64,000 nucleotides of DNA from Carposina sasakii (GCA_014607495.2 CP053163.1:2026716-2090715), one strand, 5' to 3'. Shown: positions 50,010-63,132, counted from the first letter of the stretch. Notes: generated by a model from the sequence alone, not told the origin. Program-made: numbers and translations.

Positions 50010-50147
50010 CATCATCATCATCATCGTTTAGTAAGTTTCTAGATTTTCTCTTGAGAAAACACCCGAATTTTTAGTTGACTCTTACGACATGCACGGAAAG
50101 AGATACAGCCAATTAATTCTAGTAAAGCTTTGCATCAGCACAGAAAC
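50010..50147 (-). repeat. Dispersed repeat family E copy
   Basis: CATCATCATCATCATCG is followed by TTGACTCTTACGACATGCAC, GGAAAGAGATACAGCC and AATTCTAGTAAAG, a reverse-orientation piece of family E. The trinucleotide run may be its 3' tail. Confidence 0.55.
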
Positions 50148-50866
50148 AAAATAAAATATTCTAAATAAAATCTAATCTTGAAGCGCTTTCAAATAAATAA
50201 GTAACAGAAAAGATGCATCATCAGTAAGAATAATCCCATACTACGTGCTAGCGTGAATTTAATCAACTGTTATGAAACAATGCCGCGCAGTATTCCAGTG
50301 AAATTGCTGACCCATCATTTGCCAATAGCCACAATAACTAAGGAAACCACTGTAGCTCTGACAATAACCTATGGACGGGTCTGGCCACAGATTAAATTGG
50401 AACTGCAGTGGCTCCAGTTCACTTCGGTTAAGTAGGTTAGATGCGGTTAAGACAGATAGAGCTACATTGATTACGGTATAACTATATTATAGTCACATCG
50501 AATAAGAACAAGTAATAGAATAGTCATATAAATATAAGACCTACTAGTAAAAAGTGTGATGTCTATCTTTTAATTTGTGTTAAAAAGTTAAGACTTTGAG
50601 AAAGTACCTATAAGCTGATAATAATCCAAAATGAAACAGTCCATGTCACAGTTGTGCAACTTTTGTTTAATTTCAGGTTACCTTTCATCGCACTTGAATA
50701 GTAAAATATATTTTTAGGTATTAATAAAAAAAATATTAAATAATCCCAATCTGAACTGATATAACTAGCTTAGTAGTAGTAGTTTGTTTATTTGTCACCT
50801 ATTCACGATTTATTTACTAAACCAATCTTCTTGATATTGGTATGTTGGGAGTATGGAGAAGGACAT

Positions 50867-51070
50867 AGATTGGTGTAGTTGGTAGTGACCCTGCTTGCGA
50901 CGCCATAGGTCCTGGGTTCGAATCCCGGTAGATGCAGACATTGATATGATGAATATCGATGTTTGTTTCCGAGTCATGGATGTTTCTATATGTATTTATA
51001 TACCGTTGCATAGTACCCACGACACAAGACCTTAGGGATCTTAGTGTGGGACTAGGACGATGTGTTGTAT
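50867..51070 (+). mobile_element. SINE-T2 copy with good tRNA-like head
   Basis: ATTGGTGTAGTTGGTAGTGA (A-box region) and GGTTCGAATCCCGGTAGATG (B box), then the common body ending GGACTAGGACGATGTGTTGT. Confidence 0.85.
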
Positions 51071-51293
51071 TAAAAAAACATTGACTACATTCTGTAATAT
51101 TCGCGGCCGAGGTCATATAAGAGGTAATATAATCCGTTAGGATATGGTTGATCATTTCATCTTTAAACATTGTGCTGAGGGATTCAGCTTTGTTTGCCGA
51201 GATTTGGCTAGTGTATAGCTATCGGGATTAAGAATAACTTTGCCAATATGTAATTTAGAAAAGAGATGGTAAAATTTCTCATCCGAGTAATTG

Positions 51294-51365
51294 ATCCGGT
51301 GGCTTAGTGGTTATAGCGGCTGGCACGGTTTGCAGCGGTCGTGGGTTCGATTCCCACTCGGGTGA
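51294..51365 (+). repeat. tRNA-like sequence, probable SINE head or tRNA pseudogene
   Basis: GGCTTAGTGGTTATAGCGG resembles an A box, and GTGGGTTCGATTCCCAC forms a perfect 5-bp T arm with B-box sequence. The acceptor ends do not pair properly and the anticodon arm is poor, so a working tRNA is unlikely. It has no relation to SINE-T1 or T2 beyond the boxes. Confidence 0.55.
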
Positions 51366-53317
51366 AGAATTTTTTCCATTTTCTATTTCCATTCCATTTT
51401 CTTTATTAATAATTTTATTATATAAGATACTTAAGCTTGTATTCGATTATTAGTACTTATTTCTTGATAAACTGTCAATATTAATAAAAGTAGGATTCGT
51501 ATGTTCAATAACTTTCTAAGAGCAGAAAACTAGACAATTTGTAGAAATTTCACAAAAGTTATTTAAGGAAAGTTGGACATGTATGTATTCTTTGGCACGC
51601 TATAGAGGCTAAACGGCTGGTCGCGTTTGACTCATCTTGTAAAATCTTTGCATCTTAATCATGGCAGTGACTTATTACCTACTCTATCTCTTTATCGATT
51701 ATTACTCTATCTTGCCAATATAAATATTACAAAAAATTTAACGAGCGTGCATAATTTAGGTCTCATTTGTAATTACATTGTTATTTATCTTACAGAATCT
51801 AATTAGGTTAACCTCCGGTCCACATAAACTAGCTATCTGACTTGAATCGAGCTTAAATCAACTTCGAAAAGTCAATCGCGAATCTAATCTTAAAGTCGCC
51901 CATTTCTAATATAACTTGACGTTTAACGAGAAATACTTTGACATACGAGAACGTTCCAAAGCTATTACTCTGTGCAACACTAGAGCGGAAACCGTAACAT
52001 GTCAGGCAATACTAGAGAGCGGATACTAGGTGACGCTAGTATTTTACCGGTCACTGTGGTTCCGGACTGTCACGGGCAATTATTTTCGAGGCTAGATACT
52101 TACTCGAGTTGGATGTGAAAAATTTTGCTAGTATTTTTTTAACGCATAAGGTATTGTGACTCAGGGGCATTTTCTCGGGCATTGTGCTAGCAATTTAGTC
52201 ACTGATCTTTATATTTATATTTGGCTTCGCTGTGGTAAACGTAGATGTTGAATCTCTTCGTAATACTCCAGTTATAAAAGGCTTAAACGTAATGAGTTGA
52301 GCGGAGTTACCATTGTAGTGACCGGCGAAGAATTAGTTGAAAATGTATGTCTTGCAAAACATATACTACGCTACTAATATTTTGGTACTTCAATAGGCAC
52401 ATCATTGTAAAGGAATTTAAATTGCATAAATATATTCAACAAGAACTTAATAAAATACTTGTACATATACATTAAACTGACCCGCTTCGGTATTCGTAAC
52501 CAACAAATAAAATAAAAACTCAACCCGAACGTAACACAAAACGGGGAAAAAATCATGATAACCTCGTTTCCCATGCGATCTTGTTTTCGTGATCTGTCGC
52601 ATAGTCAATTAAATTACATGAACACATTCCAAACACTGCCAACATACGAGTAAAAAGGACAAGGCTGCCAACTGTCACGTAATTCCCGGAGACGTATACC
52701 AGATAGGTATTTTTTTGTGATGATACGACTCCTTTACAAAAATATGTAAAAAAAAAACAATAACTTAAAATACCTACATTATCTTTATAGTTTATTTTTT
52801 AGTTTTGGCGATGTTTTGTAAGTACCAAAACTTAAAGGGCCTATAAATAGACGAGTTTCTGTCGATGAGGTATTGAACGTTTGCCGTTTTGATTTGAGAT
52901 CTAAACTAAGAAACTAAGTATACCTATAGTTTAGTGATTGACAGTTTCGGATACTTATTCGATTGTGTTTCCAGAACACGCCACAAATTTAGGGCACGTC
53001 TTTCACAGGCAAAAGTACTTGTTATATAAGTACTTGTATTGGTTAAACGTAATAATTAATTTATCAGAGAGATTGCTTTACGGTAATTAATGGTTTCCAA
53101 TAACATGATAAGCATGTATGCTCTTTTATACTAAACTTGCATTAAAAACTTTGATTTTTTTCATAAGGCAGGAATAATGTTTCGAATAGATTAACGTTGA
53201 TTTTTAAGGCAAAATAACGACCCAGAATTCCCCATTATCCATAAGCAGTCGATTGTTGCATCTAACCCCAAAAACGGCGGGATGTTAATCCCTTACCCTA
53301 CGTTTGCTAACTGGGTA

Positions 53318-53701
53318 TACAGGATGTTTGTGACAGCCAAGCACAAGTATTGATATGGTGATTTCAGACCATGATTCTGAGTGAAAATTCAAAGTTTTTT
53401 TTTTTTTCAGGAAAAAATTGTGTAGTTCGTTGAAATAGGCCTCAGATAATGACTACAAAACAAAATTTAAACCTATTGATGATTTTCTAAAAGTTAGTCC
53501 TTAAAAAGTTCTAAATACTGATCGATCCAAAAAATAGCATTGTGTCACACAACTAGTGACAGGATCACACGATACAATTGTCGCGGAAAGCAAAGATTGT
53601 GGATAATGAAATTAAAAATGCATTTCCTGCGAGTTACTGTCGTATAACTCAAAACAATGGTACTTGTACAGTATTTGCCTGACTGTCACACACATCCTGT
53701 A
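53318..53701. mobile_element. MITE family B, full length
   Basis: Left TACAGGATGTTTGTGACAGC, right GACTGTCACACACATCCTGTA: about 20-bp inverted ends with few mismatches, flanked by TA. The interior is AT-rich and non-coding. Confidence 0.85.
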
Positions 53702-54118
53702 TAATTTTTTTTTTTTTTCTTTGGAGATAATTGGTATGACTATTGTACTTTTGTGTGATTTGATAAATCACAAATTGTAAAAAAATCTTTAAATGCAATT
53801 CAATTAAAAACAAAGTAATCATAGCCTAGATCTATAGCAATAAATCGAGCTACAAAAGAATTTTCATACACCACATTTATATTTTATTTATCTCTTTAAC
53901 CTACATAGAAGATTTAAGCTCTATTGTAATGGACTACAGTCAGAAATGAGGACGTAAAGTGAGTGTCATGTACAGACAGACGTCACGTACGTCCCGGCGG
54001 TGACCTATTTCCTATTAAGAATACATTTTATAAGACATCTTTACCAGCCCTAAGACGGCACTGATCTAAATCTACGTTATATTTATTGAAAGTTATTGAA
54101 AAGCCACTGCGTGACTAA

Positions 54119-54250
54119 CCGCCAATTTCTATAACTGATCTTGAGAGATTTTTTGCATATCTCAGATTTAATCTTCAATTCTTTTCATACAAAATTTCAA
54201 ATAAGGAGTAAAATAATCCAAGATTCTTTTTGATCTCTCGTATAGAAATT
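54119..54250. mobile_element. Small TIR element, diverged copy
   Basis: Reverse-orientation relative of 41991-42129 (AGATTTAATCTTCAATT, AATCCAAGATTCTTTTTGAT). Confidence 0.6.
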
Positions 54251-54677
54251 CGATCGTGGATTTTACTTTTAATGTTTTGGTAAGATTAATGTGAATTAAT
54301 TTTCTTTATTTTTTTACCTTATTGCACTAAAATAGATGTATACTAGTATTATTTTAAAAAAATATATATATTATCGTAAAATTATAAAATAAATTTGAGC
54401 AAAAATACTAACGCCTTAGAACAGTCATAATACTGACGCAGTATAAGGCCACTATCATAGTTCTGTATTACAATCGGATCTTTTCCAAAATGCCAGATTT
54501 TGGTCTAAATTTAATCAGGTGTTTCGACTTGAAAATAAAAAAAAGTATAAGACAGTAAGACATTTTTATCCCATTTAGGCTCGACTTTTCCAAACGACAG
54601 ATAGCCGAAGAATGAAGTTGTTGCTGTCTCTATTATGATCAAGTTTTAGGGAAAGACAGCATCAATCATCATCATCT

Positions 54678-54939
54678 ATAGCCGCATGGGGCCGGCAGAG
54701 TAGAGTTTGTACCACCCCTGCCAGCCCGTGGGTATCGTACGAGGCAATTAAGGGTTTTCGGGAGGCGGGCAGCAGCGCCTCCCGTACTGACAACATAGTC
54801 CGAAATTCACACTGTGGTCACCAACCCGCCTGCCCAGCGTGGTAACTATGGGCAAAACCCCCCCGTGGCAGTAGCCTTGTGGCGTGTCATGGGGGAGACC
54901 TACGTCCAACAGTGGACTGCAATAGGCTGAAGAAGAAGC
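54678..54939 (+). mobile_element. SINE-R, full length
   Basis: Head ATAGCCGCATGGGGCCGGCA, middle GTATCGTACGAGGCAATTAAG, tail CAACAGTGGACTGCAATAGG and a GAAGAAGAAG end. Short frames over it are incidental. Confidence 0.82.
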
Positions 54940-55381
54940 TACATATGTATTGTTTGAATCTGAAAAAATTAATCCCCCCCATAATACCAGACAAAATAAA
55001 ATTAAGTACTATAATACACAATTTTGTTACATTAATCAGAGGGTTTCTGCGAAAAATGGAGTGTCGCAAAATACACAAAGAGGGATGAAAGGGTAAGTGC
55101 TTGAGTATGCTCCGAGTTCAAAGAACTTCTGTACACATTGTTAAAATATATAGCTAGGCAAATTTTAAGGAATTAAACATTATGCTAATGCTATAAGCGT
55201 AAAAGTTTGGAAGACTAGATGGATGTTTGTGAGGCTTACTCTTAATGAAGATGTTGCTAGACGGATTTTGATGGAACTTATCTATCTACCTATATTCAAG
55301 TACATATATAGCTAAAATGCTTAGTCCAAATGTCCTGATAGATCAACACACAGCCTAAATCCCTGAACTTAGAGACCAGTG

Positions 55382-55489
55382 GGGTAAGCACAAACCTCTC
55401 GATAGTCCGTTACGCTAGCGTTAAACTGTCAAATCACATAGATTTTGCTAGCGAGTCGCTACGCCGCGTAAAAAGGTTCGTGCTTACCC
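55382..55489. mobile_element. Mini TIR element, about 108 bp
   Basis: GGGTAAGCACAAACC (55382-55396) and GGTTCGTGCTTACCC (55475-55489) are inverted with one mismatch. A diverged relative lies near 57060-57130 (GGGAAAAGCACCTCTCGA). Confidence 0.65.
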
Positions 55490-55689
55490 AACTGAAACTT
55501 AAAGTTCTTTCTATGACGTAGCATCCGATAAGAATGGATTTTCTGTAAATATCATGGGAATAGGAAATAACAGTAACAATAATTGTTTACGGGAACGAAG
55601 TAGCCAGTAATATACAACACATTGGCTACGTAGCTCACCCAAACTAAGTCGCGGGCGTCCTCGAGTGTTACTCGTATAAACGCCAAAGT

Positions 55690-55845
55690 TGAGATGTAAA
55701 ATTGACAGTGACAAGTGGTCAGCCCGTCGCCTACAAAACACCAAGACCCTCTTGTCCCTCTACTGACTTGTATAGTATGCCCGGGAAGAGAAGCAGCTGT
55801 AGTATTATACGTTTTTTTTTTCACTCCCAGAGCAGCATAGAAGAA
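55690..55845 (+). repeat. Family F repeat, 5'-truncated
   Basis: From GTGGTCAGCCCGTCGCCTAC to CTCCCAGAGCAGCATAGAAG, as in 35515-35775. Confidence 0.7.
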
Positions 55846-56104
55846 TCAACTATGGTGTTTAATAATATTCCCGAGCATCCTATTCAGGGTTATTTTCTTT
55901 CATCGTTTCTTCGATTATATATTCATTTTTATTTTGTTCTACCTTGAACCAGTATAGAAAATGGAGTGCGATTTTTAAATAAAGATCCACAAATAAACCG
56001 GTGATTTACATTTTTCTTATTACAATACAAATGTAACGAGCAAAAGCTCAAACTTCACTTATGATTTTACATCAAGTTGTGTTCACTGTGATCCCAAAAT
56101 GAGG

Positions 56105-56165
56105 TAACCTGAACTGCAAGATCGCGAACAAGATCCTGCAGCCACGTATGCACCATAGCCACTCG
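56105..56165 (-). repeat. Family E fragment
   Basis: GAACTGCAAGATCGCGAACAAG and CACCATAGCCACTCGA match the minus-strand family pattern. Confidence 0.4.
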
Positions 56166-56329
56166 AGCTTTAGGTACCATCAAATGCGTTACATTTTTTT
56201 ACACGAGACTAGTTGGAAAAAATATTGTAAGTATAATTTTTGCGAAAGATTTATAACTTATAATTTAAAAAAAATCAAAATCCAATATGGCTACTAGCGG
56301 GCTGTATTAAAAACCATAAACTACTTTAT

Positions 56330-56461
56330 CACCAACCCGTCTGCCCAGCGTGGTGACTATGGGCAAATACCCCTCATGGCAGTCTTGTGGCGTGCCCTGG
56401 GAGAGGCCTACGTCCAGCAGTGGACCGCAATAGGCTGTTGATGATGATGATGATGATGATG
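56330..56461 (+). mobile_element. SINE-R, 5'-truncated, long GAT tail
   Basis: Begins CACCAACCCGTCTGCCCAGC and ends with about seven GAT units (56440-56461), the longest such tail in the window. Confidence 0.8.
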
Positions 56462-57509
56462 AAACTACTTTATATAGGTATAAAGTAGTTTAAATATGTT
56501 TTAGATACGTTCGTTCATAAGGGAAAGAAACCAAATACCAGTTAAAGCCGTCAATGTGATATGCGCTATTTACTCAGTACACCTACTGTGTTATTACGAG
56601 TAAGTATTCTGTGGCCTTGTTAGAAATTAATAACTCACGCTTGAGTTGACGGCTGCCGAACACACGTAATGTATCGGATATTGCTTTACTCGAGCCGATA
56701 CTTTTTAAATGGCTTTCGAATACGTTCAAAGTTAGTAACGGGCTTGTTGGATTGTTAGCAGGGCTTTTTATAGACTTGGGCGTGTATTTTCGCTGTTGTT
56801 GCTACCGACTGAAAGCTTGAAAGGAAGGCGGTTGACTTCAACATATTTTGGTGTACTTTATGATAATTTGTGTATAGGTATTGGCATAGCCTAAAATGTA
56901 CCTATGTATAAGTATTTTGATTTAACATTTTTAATCAAAATCAGCCGTAGATAAACTAAATTATTAAATAAAATATTGATTTAGAGGGTATAAAATCTCC
57001 ATATTTCTTTTAAGGCATAGCCAAAGAGATACATCAGAATTATGATCGGGCAGAACCAGTAGGGAAAAGCACCTCTCGACATGACAATCGGTAACGCTAC
57101 CAGAAAAATCTATGACATTTGACAATTTTGTTACGAACCGAGAGTTCGTACTGGCCTTTTAGACTATTCCGCAAAGACCTATAGCAATAAAATAGACAAA
57201 TTTAGAAAGAAAAATCTTATACATAATACCGCAATCCCCCTCATACATTGCGACTTACTCGCTCCTATTTATAAAGCCGATTGCACAATCGTATTGCAAA
57301 AATAACAAATGGCCGTAGACGTCGTCTGTACGGCAAATCCGTCTTATCGTTCGCCTCGGGGCTTCGTGTTTTCACAGCGGCAGTTTTAGAGGCGAAATGG
57401 TGTCATTTTAGGGAATTTTAGTTGTCATATTTGGGCCTTGTTTGGACACCTATTTTGCAGATACTGAGATGTGTAACGAATGTGTAATGAAACGGCGGTA
57501 CTTAAATTA

Positions 57510-57605
57510 GGGCAGCTAGGACGACAGGATCACGAGCAATATCCCACAGCCACGCTAAGCATAGCGGGTCCTGATGTAAAAGATTAGTGACAAGTTGCCA
57601 GCCCT
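57510..57605 (-). repeat. Family E fragment
   Basis: CAGCTAGGACGACAGGATCACG, CATAGCGGGTCCTGATGTAA and AAGATTAGTGACAAGTTGC match 45035-45235. Confidence 0.5.
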
Positions 57606-58309
57606 GTCACTGAGAAGTGAGAAAAGTTGGGAATTTCTTTTTCCTACATACATAGTTTGTTACTTGTATGTAGTAAAAGAAAGAATACTCAGAGTCACAA
57701 AAAATAGCCTAACATGGGAAAACGGCATAATGTTACAAGTAGATATAACAATAATAATACCCAAAGCACTTGCATGAGCCAGCCATCTTTTATTTGCCAC
57801 AATAAAGCGGCACACTATGTTTATACACAGCATATTAAGGCCATTACCCTACTTTGCATTCACATCCCACCAAACTAGATCCATCAAGCCTGTATTGAAG
57901 ATAAACTTATACAATAAAATACGCATTACGTGAACAACGACGTGTATTGTTGTAGCAGAAGGTGCATATACCGAGATTGGCAGCCATTTGTAACTTGGAT
58001 ACACTTATTTATTTATGCGGTGGTGTTAGTTTTTTCAGCACAAGTATGTGGGTTATTTATTGTATACAATATAGCAATGTTTTAGTTATGTGCTGTGGCT
58101 TGATTTTTTATTTGAGTACTCGAAATATTTACAGTAAAGGATCTTTGGTGATATTAAATATTGGTTTTAGTATTTTGCTAATATTTTTTACGATACCTAC
58201 TGTGATAGAATTTTGATTTTCGAATAGGTGGTATTTTGTGCTTAGTATTTTCTATATATACTATTATATGCTCTGGAATCTTATTGCATTATTCATATAC
58301 ATACTTGTA

Positions 58310-58462
58310 CATTGGGTAGCCAGAACTGCAAGGTTACAAATGAAATCCTACAGTCACACTTTGGCTCACCTGAGAGAACACCCCTCAAGTCGATTCTTAC
58401 AACATGTACGAAAGGGGATGCAGCTGATGTATTCTAGTGAAGCCCAAGAACTATTGCTTTAT
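58310..58462 (-). repeat. Family E copy
   Basis: GGGTAGCCAGAACTGCAAGG, GATTCTTACAACATGTACG and GGGGATGCAGCTGATGTATT, then CTAGTGAAGCCC. Confidence 0.6.
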
Positions 58463-59961
58463 TAAGTTATCTATCAGGATCAGCAGAATAAATGAGTAAA
58501 ATAACGCAGTAATACCGCAGCGAGCAATATGCCACATTTATTGCAACAGCCGACATTGAGGATGACCTATTGTGTAAACTGCCACCGAGTTTGTATTACT
58601 GAATAAGAATGGGATTTTTTAAGAGAATATAAATGTTACCCACTTATAATAAACTAACGTCCAGCAGCCATTTTGTTCACGTGAAATTGACAGCTTATGT
58701 GTTACCATTAGGGCTAAAGCTACATAACGGGTTATATCAAAATCCGTTTGATAGTTTTTGCGTAAAAGACTATAACGTAGAACATCCATTTAAAAAACTC
58801 TGACGTTTACATTAGTAGTTATTTTAAAGACAGTTTAACTATCAGGCTATTCATAAACTGTTGAGCTGATTGTGGATAGTGGAATGAAGTAGGCCGCTGA
58901 TATATTTAAGGTTGTATATTATTTTAAACTAGGATTTACAATAGTAAAAAATGGCTATCCGCCAACTATGTCTGACGAACGGTGAGTGATCGGTAGTTTT
59001 CGGCGAGGGCCCGGTTGCACTCCGTCCCTCGCGCCCCTACGATCTTGATGATGGTGGTTAACATTAACAGTGCATCCTAGATGCAGTAGTACAAATAATT
59101 CAAAGATCGTTTTAGCTGACCCTTCGCGAATCCAATATAGACAATGCGTTAGCCTGAAAGACTAACTGACGGATCAACGGACAGTCAAACCACTTATCTT
59201 AGAGATGTTAGAAGGCATATTATTAATTTGTGTGACGTACGAGTAGCATCCAATAAAAAAGGGTTTTCAAGAAATTCCCATGGGAACGCATAGAACGGGT
59301 ATTTCAAAGTTTACTTAGGCGAAGTCGTGGGCAATGGATAGTTGTCATTAATTAAATGTGAATAACTTTAATAAAACTTTTATAAAATTAACAGTCCCAT
59401 TTCCCAACATCAACTATTAAGGTTTCATATCCAGTAATAGAGTATCTACAAGCCAGAGTGTGGCCTGACAAGTGACATGCAAAGCGGACGGGTGCGCGGA
59501 TTTCGCGGCAAATTGGAAAAATATCCGCCATTGTTAGATTTCGCCTTTGTTCCATGACATGCCTTCGAGATGCAAGGCCACGAGAATTGGAAATAAGGGT
59601 ATGTTTTGTAATAAATACTTTGTTGCGCATTGGAATTTGTTGGTATTCTGATACCTTACTTTGTGTTAGGTTTTACACTTTTTCAGTAGATCGACTACCT
59701 AGTCAAATTACTCAATTTGTTTTTCCACTATAACTACTGAAGCCATAGTGTTAATCCTGTACAGCAAAATGTACGGAATATCTGTCAAAATTAGAAGATT
59801 TTTAGCTTAAAAATGTTTTAATATATAATTTTAGTCGGAGTCGTTTTTCCAGATCAATTAATAATTTATCTTCCTAAACATGTCTAGAGGGTAGGTAGAT
59901 TACCAAATATTTGATTGGTACCAATACATTGCCTATAGCTTCTATATTAAAACAAACACAA

Positions 59962-60126
59962 AAGCGGTGATAGCCCAGTGGTAAAGACGTGCACCTTCCA
60001 AGCGGGAGGCGTAAGTTCGATCCCAGTCACGGGCCTGTAGCAATTAATTTATTTCATGTACAACCTGACCAATCTCCGTAGAGATTGGTCGCCTTGGCCG
60101 AAATACGGTCGGAGATTATCATCATT
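59962..60126 (+). mobile_element. SINE-T1, internally deleted
   Basis: The head through ATTTCATGTACA is joined directly to the terminal part ACCTGACCAATCTCCGTAGA ... GGTCGGAGATTATCATCATT, so the middle (about 180 bp) seen at 22629-22980 is absent. Confidence 0.8.
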
Positions 60127-60442
60127 AAAACATATATACTAAAAGTTACATTGAAAACTCAGTACAAAACTATCTTATTACATGTGCAGTAAATGGTTTG
60201 ATTAAAAAAAAAGAAGTGTTTATTATATGGGGTCTCACGATGAGGGTCTCATCTATAAGAACGGATTAACAGGTAATATGCAGTTCATTAATTGCTATGC
60301 TATTTTGTGCCTTAATTTACTTTAATATTTCTTAAAATACTTATTTGAACCTGTTACATTAATAAATTGCATTCGCGGAAAGTGCTCTTTTTAACAGAAT
60401 GCGCTAGAAAGAGGGTTATGTTTTCCGAGTAAGGAGGGCAAT

Positions 60443-60535
60443 ACAGGGTGTAGGTGACAGCCAGGCAAATACTGAAATGCTGAACAAGTACCATTCTGTT
60501 GAGTTATACGACAGTGTTATTACTCGCAGGAAATG
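60443..60535. mobile_element. MITE family B, end-to-end chimera fragment
   Basis: The left end CAGGGTGTAGGTGACAGCCA is followed at once by AACAAGTACCATTCTGTTGA, reverse-complement of the region near the other end, so most of the interior is deleted or two ends were joined. Confidence 0.6.
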
Positions 60536-60704
60536 AAGGCAACTTCTTTTTAAAATCATTTTATGGGTAAAATGTGTATTTCTTTCGCACACTATACGCC
60601 TAAACGGCTTGTCGCATTTGAGATTGAGAGATATTAGATTTGCCTTAGTCGCAAGACAGACACTGGTTCAAAAATTTAACGTCGTTGGTTTTTTTCTTTG
60701 AATA

Positions 60705-60975
60705 CATACATACATATAATCACGCCTTTATCCCTTACGGGGTAGGCAGAGCACCGAGGGCTGATAGAACCCCATGGTGCCACTTCTGACCAATTTTGAG
60801 GGTATAGTTGAGATGTACAAGTTCGTTAGTAGTGACAGGTGGTCAGCCCATCGCCTACAAAATACCAAGGCCCTCTTGTCCCTCTACTGACTTGTACAGT
60901 ATGCTCGGGAAGAGAAGCAGCTGTAGTATTATACGTTTTTTTTCACTCCCAGAGCAGCAGAGCAGCATAGAAGTT
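60705..60975 (+). repeat. Dispersed repeat family F, fullest copy
   Basis: Preceded by ACATACATACATA, it starts TAATCACGCCTTTATCCCTT and ACGGGGTAGGCAG, continues through GGTGCCACTTCTGACC, CTTGTCCCTCTACTGACTTG and AGTATTATACGTTTTTTTTC, and ends at CAGAGCAGCAGAGCAGCATAG. No TIRs, no frame. Confidence 0.7.
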
Positions 60976-61586
60976 GAATAAATTTATTTTTTTCGCATTA
61001 GACGTGTCTATATTGTACTGTCTATGCCAATATAAAATATTAACCCACAAACCAAATTAATACAGACCGACACTGCCCTAGTGCACTTTATCTAGAGCAC
61101 CCTATCCCCTGATTGGACAAGGTGCACTTTTATCCCCCTTTAACCCCCCCTCCCTCTAACTAGGTTGCCGGCGCGCAAGATAAAACCTATTTCATGTTAT
61201 GGCGTCTTCAACGGCGCCTTATTTGGTCTCATTTGAATGTTTCACAATCCTCTCATAAATTTTTATGATACCACAGAATTCGGGTCGCGCTTGTTTACGA
61301 TGGATTGGTGTTGGGATATAGTTTAGGTTTAACGTGACCTAGTCTAATAATGAAATAGTGTGAGATCAGATATGCATTCGGTATAAACAATTGCCTATTG
61401 TTAACTACTTTATGTGTAAAAAAATCGTATTACGCTGATAATTATTTAATAAATATGTGGGGTAAATAGTATTTACTGGTACTACTAATTATATAGATAA
61501 ACTCGTTTCCTCGTTTTACATAAGTAGCTTAGTATTATTCGAAATTTAGTTATGTTTATCAATATAGTCCTGGTACAGAACTTTTA

Positions 61587-61850
61587 TACAGGGTGTAACA
61601 GAAAGGGTATGTTAAGCGAAAAGCTATGTAAATAGCCCACTATAGAGAACCTATTTCCAAAATTTGAGACTCGAAATCACATTTTTATTTTTCAAGATTG
61701 TATGAAAATTCCTGAGATATTTAAAAATTCTCCATACTATCGGGAAAAATAAACATGTGATTTCGGATCTCAAATTTTGTGGATAGGTTCTCTACAGTGG
61801 GCTATTTACATAGCTTTTCGCTTAACATACCCTTTTTGTTACACCCTGTA
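61587..61850. mobile_element. MITE family A, full length, palindromic
   Basis: TA-flanked; the left arm TACAGGGTGTAACAGAAAGG ... and the right arm ... CCTTTTTGTTACACCCTGTA are inverted over about 115 bp each, leaving a short centre around TCCATACTATCGGG. Non-coding. TA flanks and the CAGGGTGT end suggest Tc1/mariner-type mobilisation. Confidence 0.88.
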
Positions 61851-62339
61851 GAATACATTAGTTGCATCTCCTTCGGCCAATAAGATGAACTCTTGCATTC
61901 TGTCATGGCATAAATTACCAACTTGCTATTGATAATTTATATTTATTTATTTATTTACTGTTTTTTTTTTATAAACCAGCAGTTTTGGCTAATCCATTTC
62001 GGGAATACAGCCTTCTCTATGTTTGTATATGACAATGTTAGTGTATTTACTCCATTCATCAAGTATAACATCTCGAAGCATTGAAGGCACAACATAGACA
62101 TACGACTTCCAAATCCCCCCAGATGCGGAGCCCAGGTGCTACACCCCAGCTGGAGTTAATCCCGTGCCAAGTTGATCACTGTAAAAATCCATAATTTATC
62201 AGGCTCACTAAAAGGTGCCAAACTTGCTTCCGAGCCAAATTCAGCTTGTTACAGTTGGCATGGGTTCATTCGAACCAATTATATGGAGAATTACTAGATA
62301 TACTGGACTGTATTTAGCAACATTTAAGTGTACTAGATC

Positions 62340-62577
62340 AGGGGGCCAATTCTCGAAAAGTCTTAAGTTGGAACGAAGCCGAAACGGAACCGATGTAGAC
62401 GCTCAGAACAAAGCAATAATTACTTTACGGTGACGTAATTAGACATAATATTTTAGCCCGAGACAGTTATTTTATTTTATTCTGTCATACTCACGGCTAC
62501 GGCATATTAAAATATACCTTAATACTCTTACTGGTTGCGTTTCGTCTCAAAATTTTTGAAGAATTGCTCCTCCCAGT
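62340..62577. mobile_element. TIR family D element
   Basis: Left GGGGGCCAATTCTCGAAAAG and right TTTTTGAAGAATTGCTCCTCCC are imperfect inverted ends, and both sides carry GAAACG(G/C)AACC-type sequence. A half copy lies at 32861-32998. Confidence 0.55.
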
Positions 62578-62610
62578 TTTCTTACGGTATTTACAATGAA
62601 ACCATCATAA

Positions 62611-62830
62611 ATATTACCCACACTTCACGACACCGTAACCTAGTCCCACATTCGTGTTGTAGGTACTAAGCAAAGGTATACCTAAGTAAGTAAGTAAGTA
62701 TACCTAGAGACATCCAAGACTCGAAAACAAACATCGATATTCATCATATCAATGTTTGCATCTACCGGGATTCGAATCCAGGACCTATGGCGTCGCAAGC
62801 AGTCACTAGCTACTGCACCAATCGGCCGTC
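62611..62830 (-). mobile_element. SINE-T2 copy, minus strand
   Basis: Head GACGGCCGATTGGTGCAGTAG, B box GATTCGAATCCCGG read inversely as CCGGGATTCGAATCC, tail at the left. A run of TAAG units at 62683-62699 interrupts the body. Confidence 0.8.
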
Positions 62831-63132
62831 GACGGCATGAGTAGCATAATAAATATATTCACTATCAATCTATACAAACATCTGAATAGACAAATCTGGA
62901 GGGTCTCGAGATTTCTCCCAAGATATACCCAACGACATGGGCTTGGTCTAGCGGAAAACGCTCAAAAAAGTATAGATTTCACGAAATTATTGCTATGAAG
63001 ACCCTTCCAAGTGTCAAGTCCTTTAGTAAGTGGATCATTTATATTCTTGACCCATGACCCAAGTATATGTTTCTTCACTCCCAAATATATGGACAGATTC
63101 CAAACATAAGGACATTCACTGACCTTTTAACA

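Noticed and set aside
49990..50030. Trinucleotide runs as CRISPR-like or satellite array
   Set aside because: The ATC/GAT runs are tails of SINE-like repeats; no regularly spaced repeats with unique spacers occur.
51294..51365. Functional tRNA gene
   Set aside because: The T arm and boxes look tRNA-like, but acceptor and anticodon arms do not form properly.
57962..58216. 84-codon hydrophobic frame, possible membrane protein
   Set aside because: T-rich DNA readily gives Ile/Leu/Phe-rich chance frames; no homologue, no splice sites and no conserved motif recognised.
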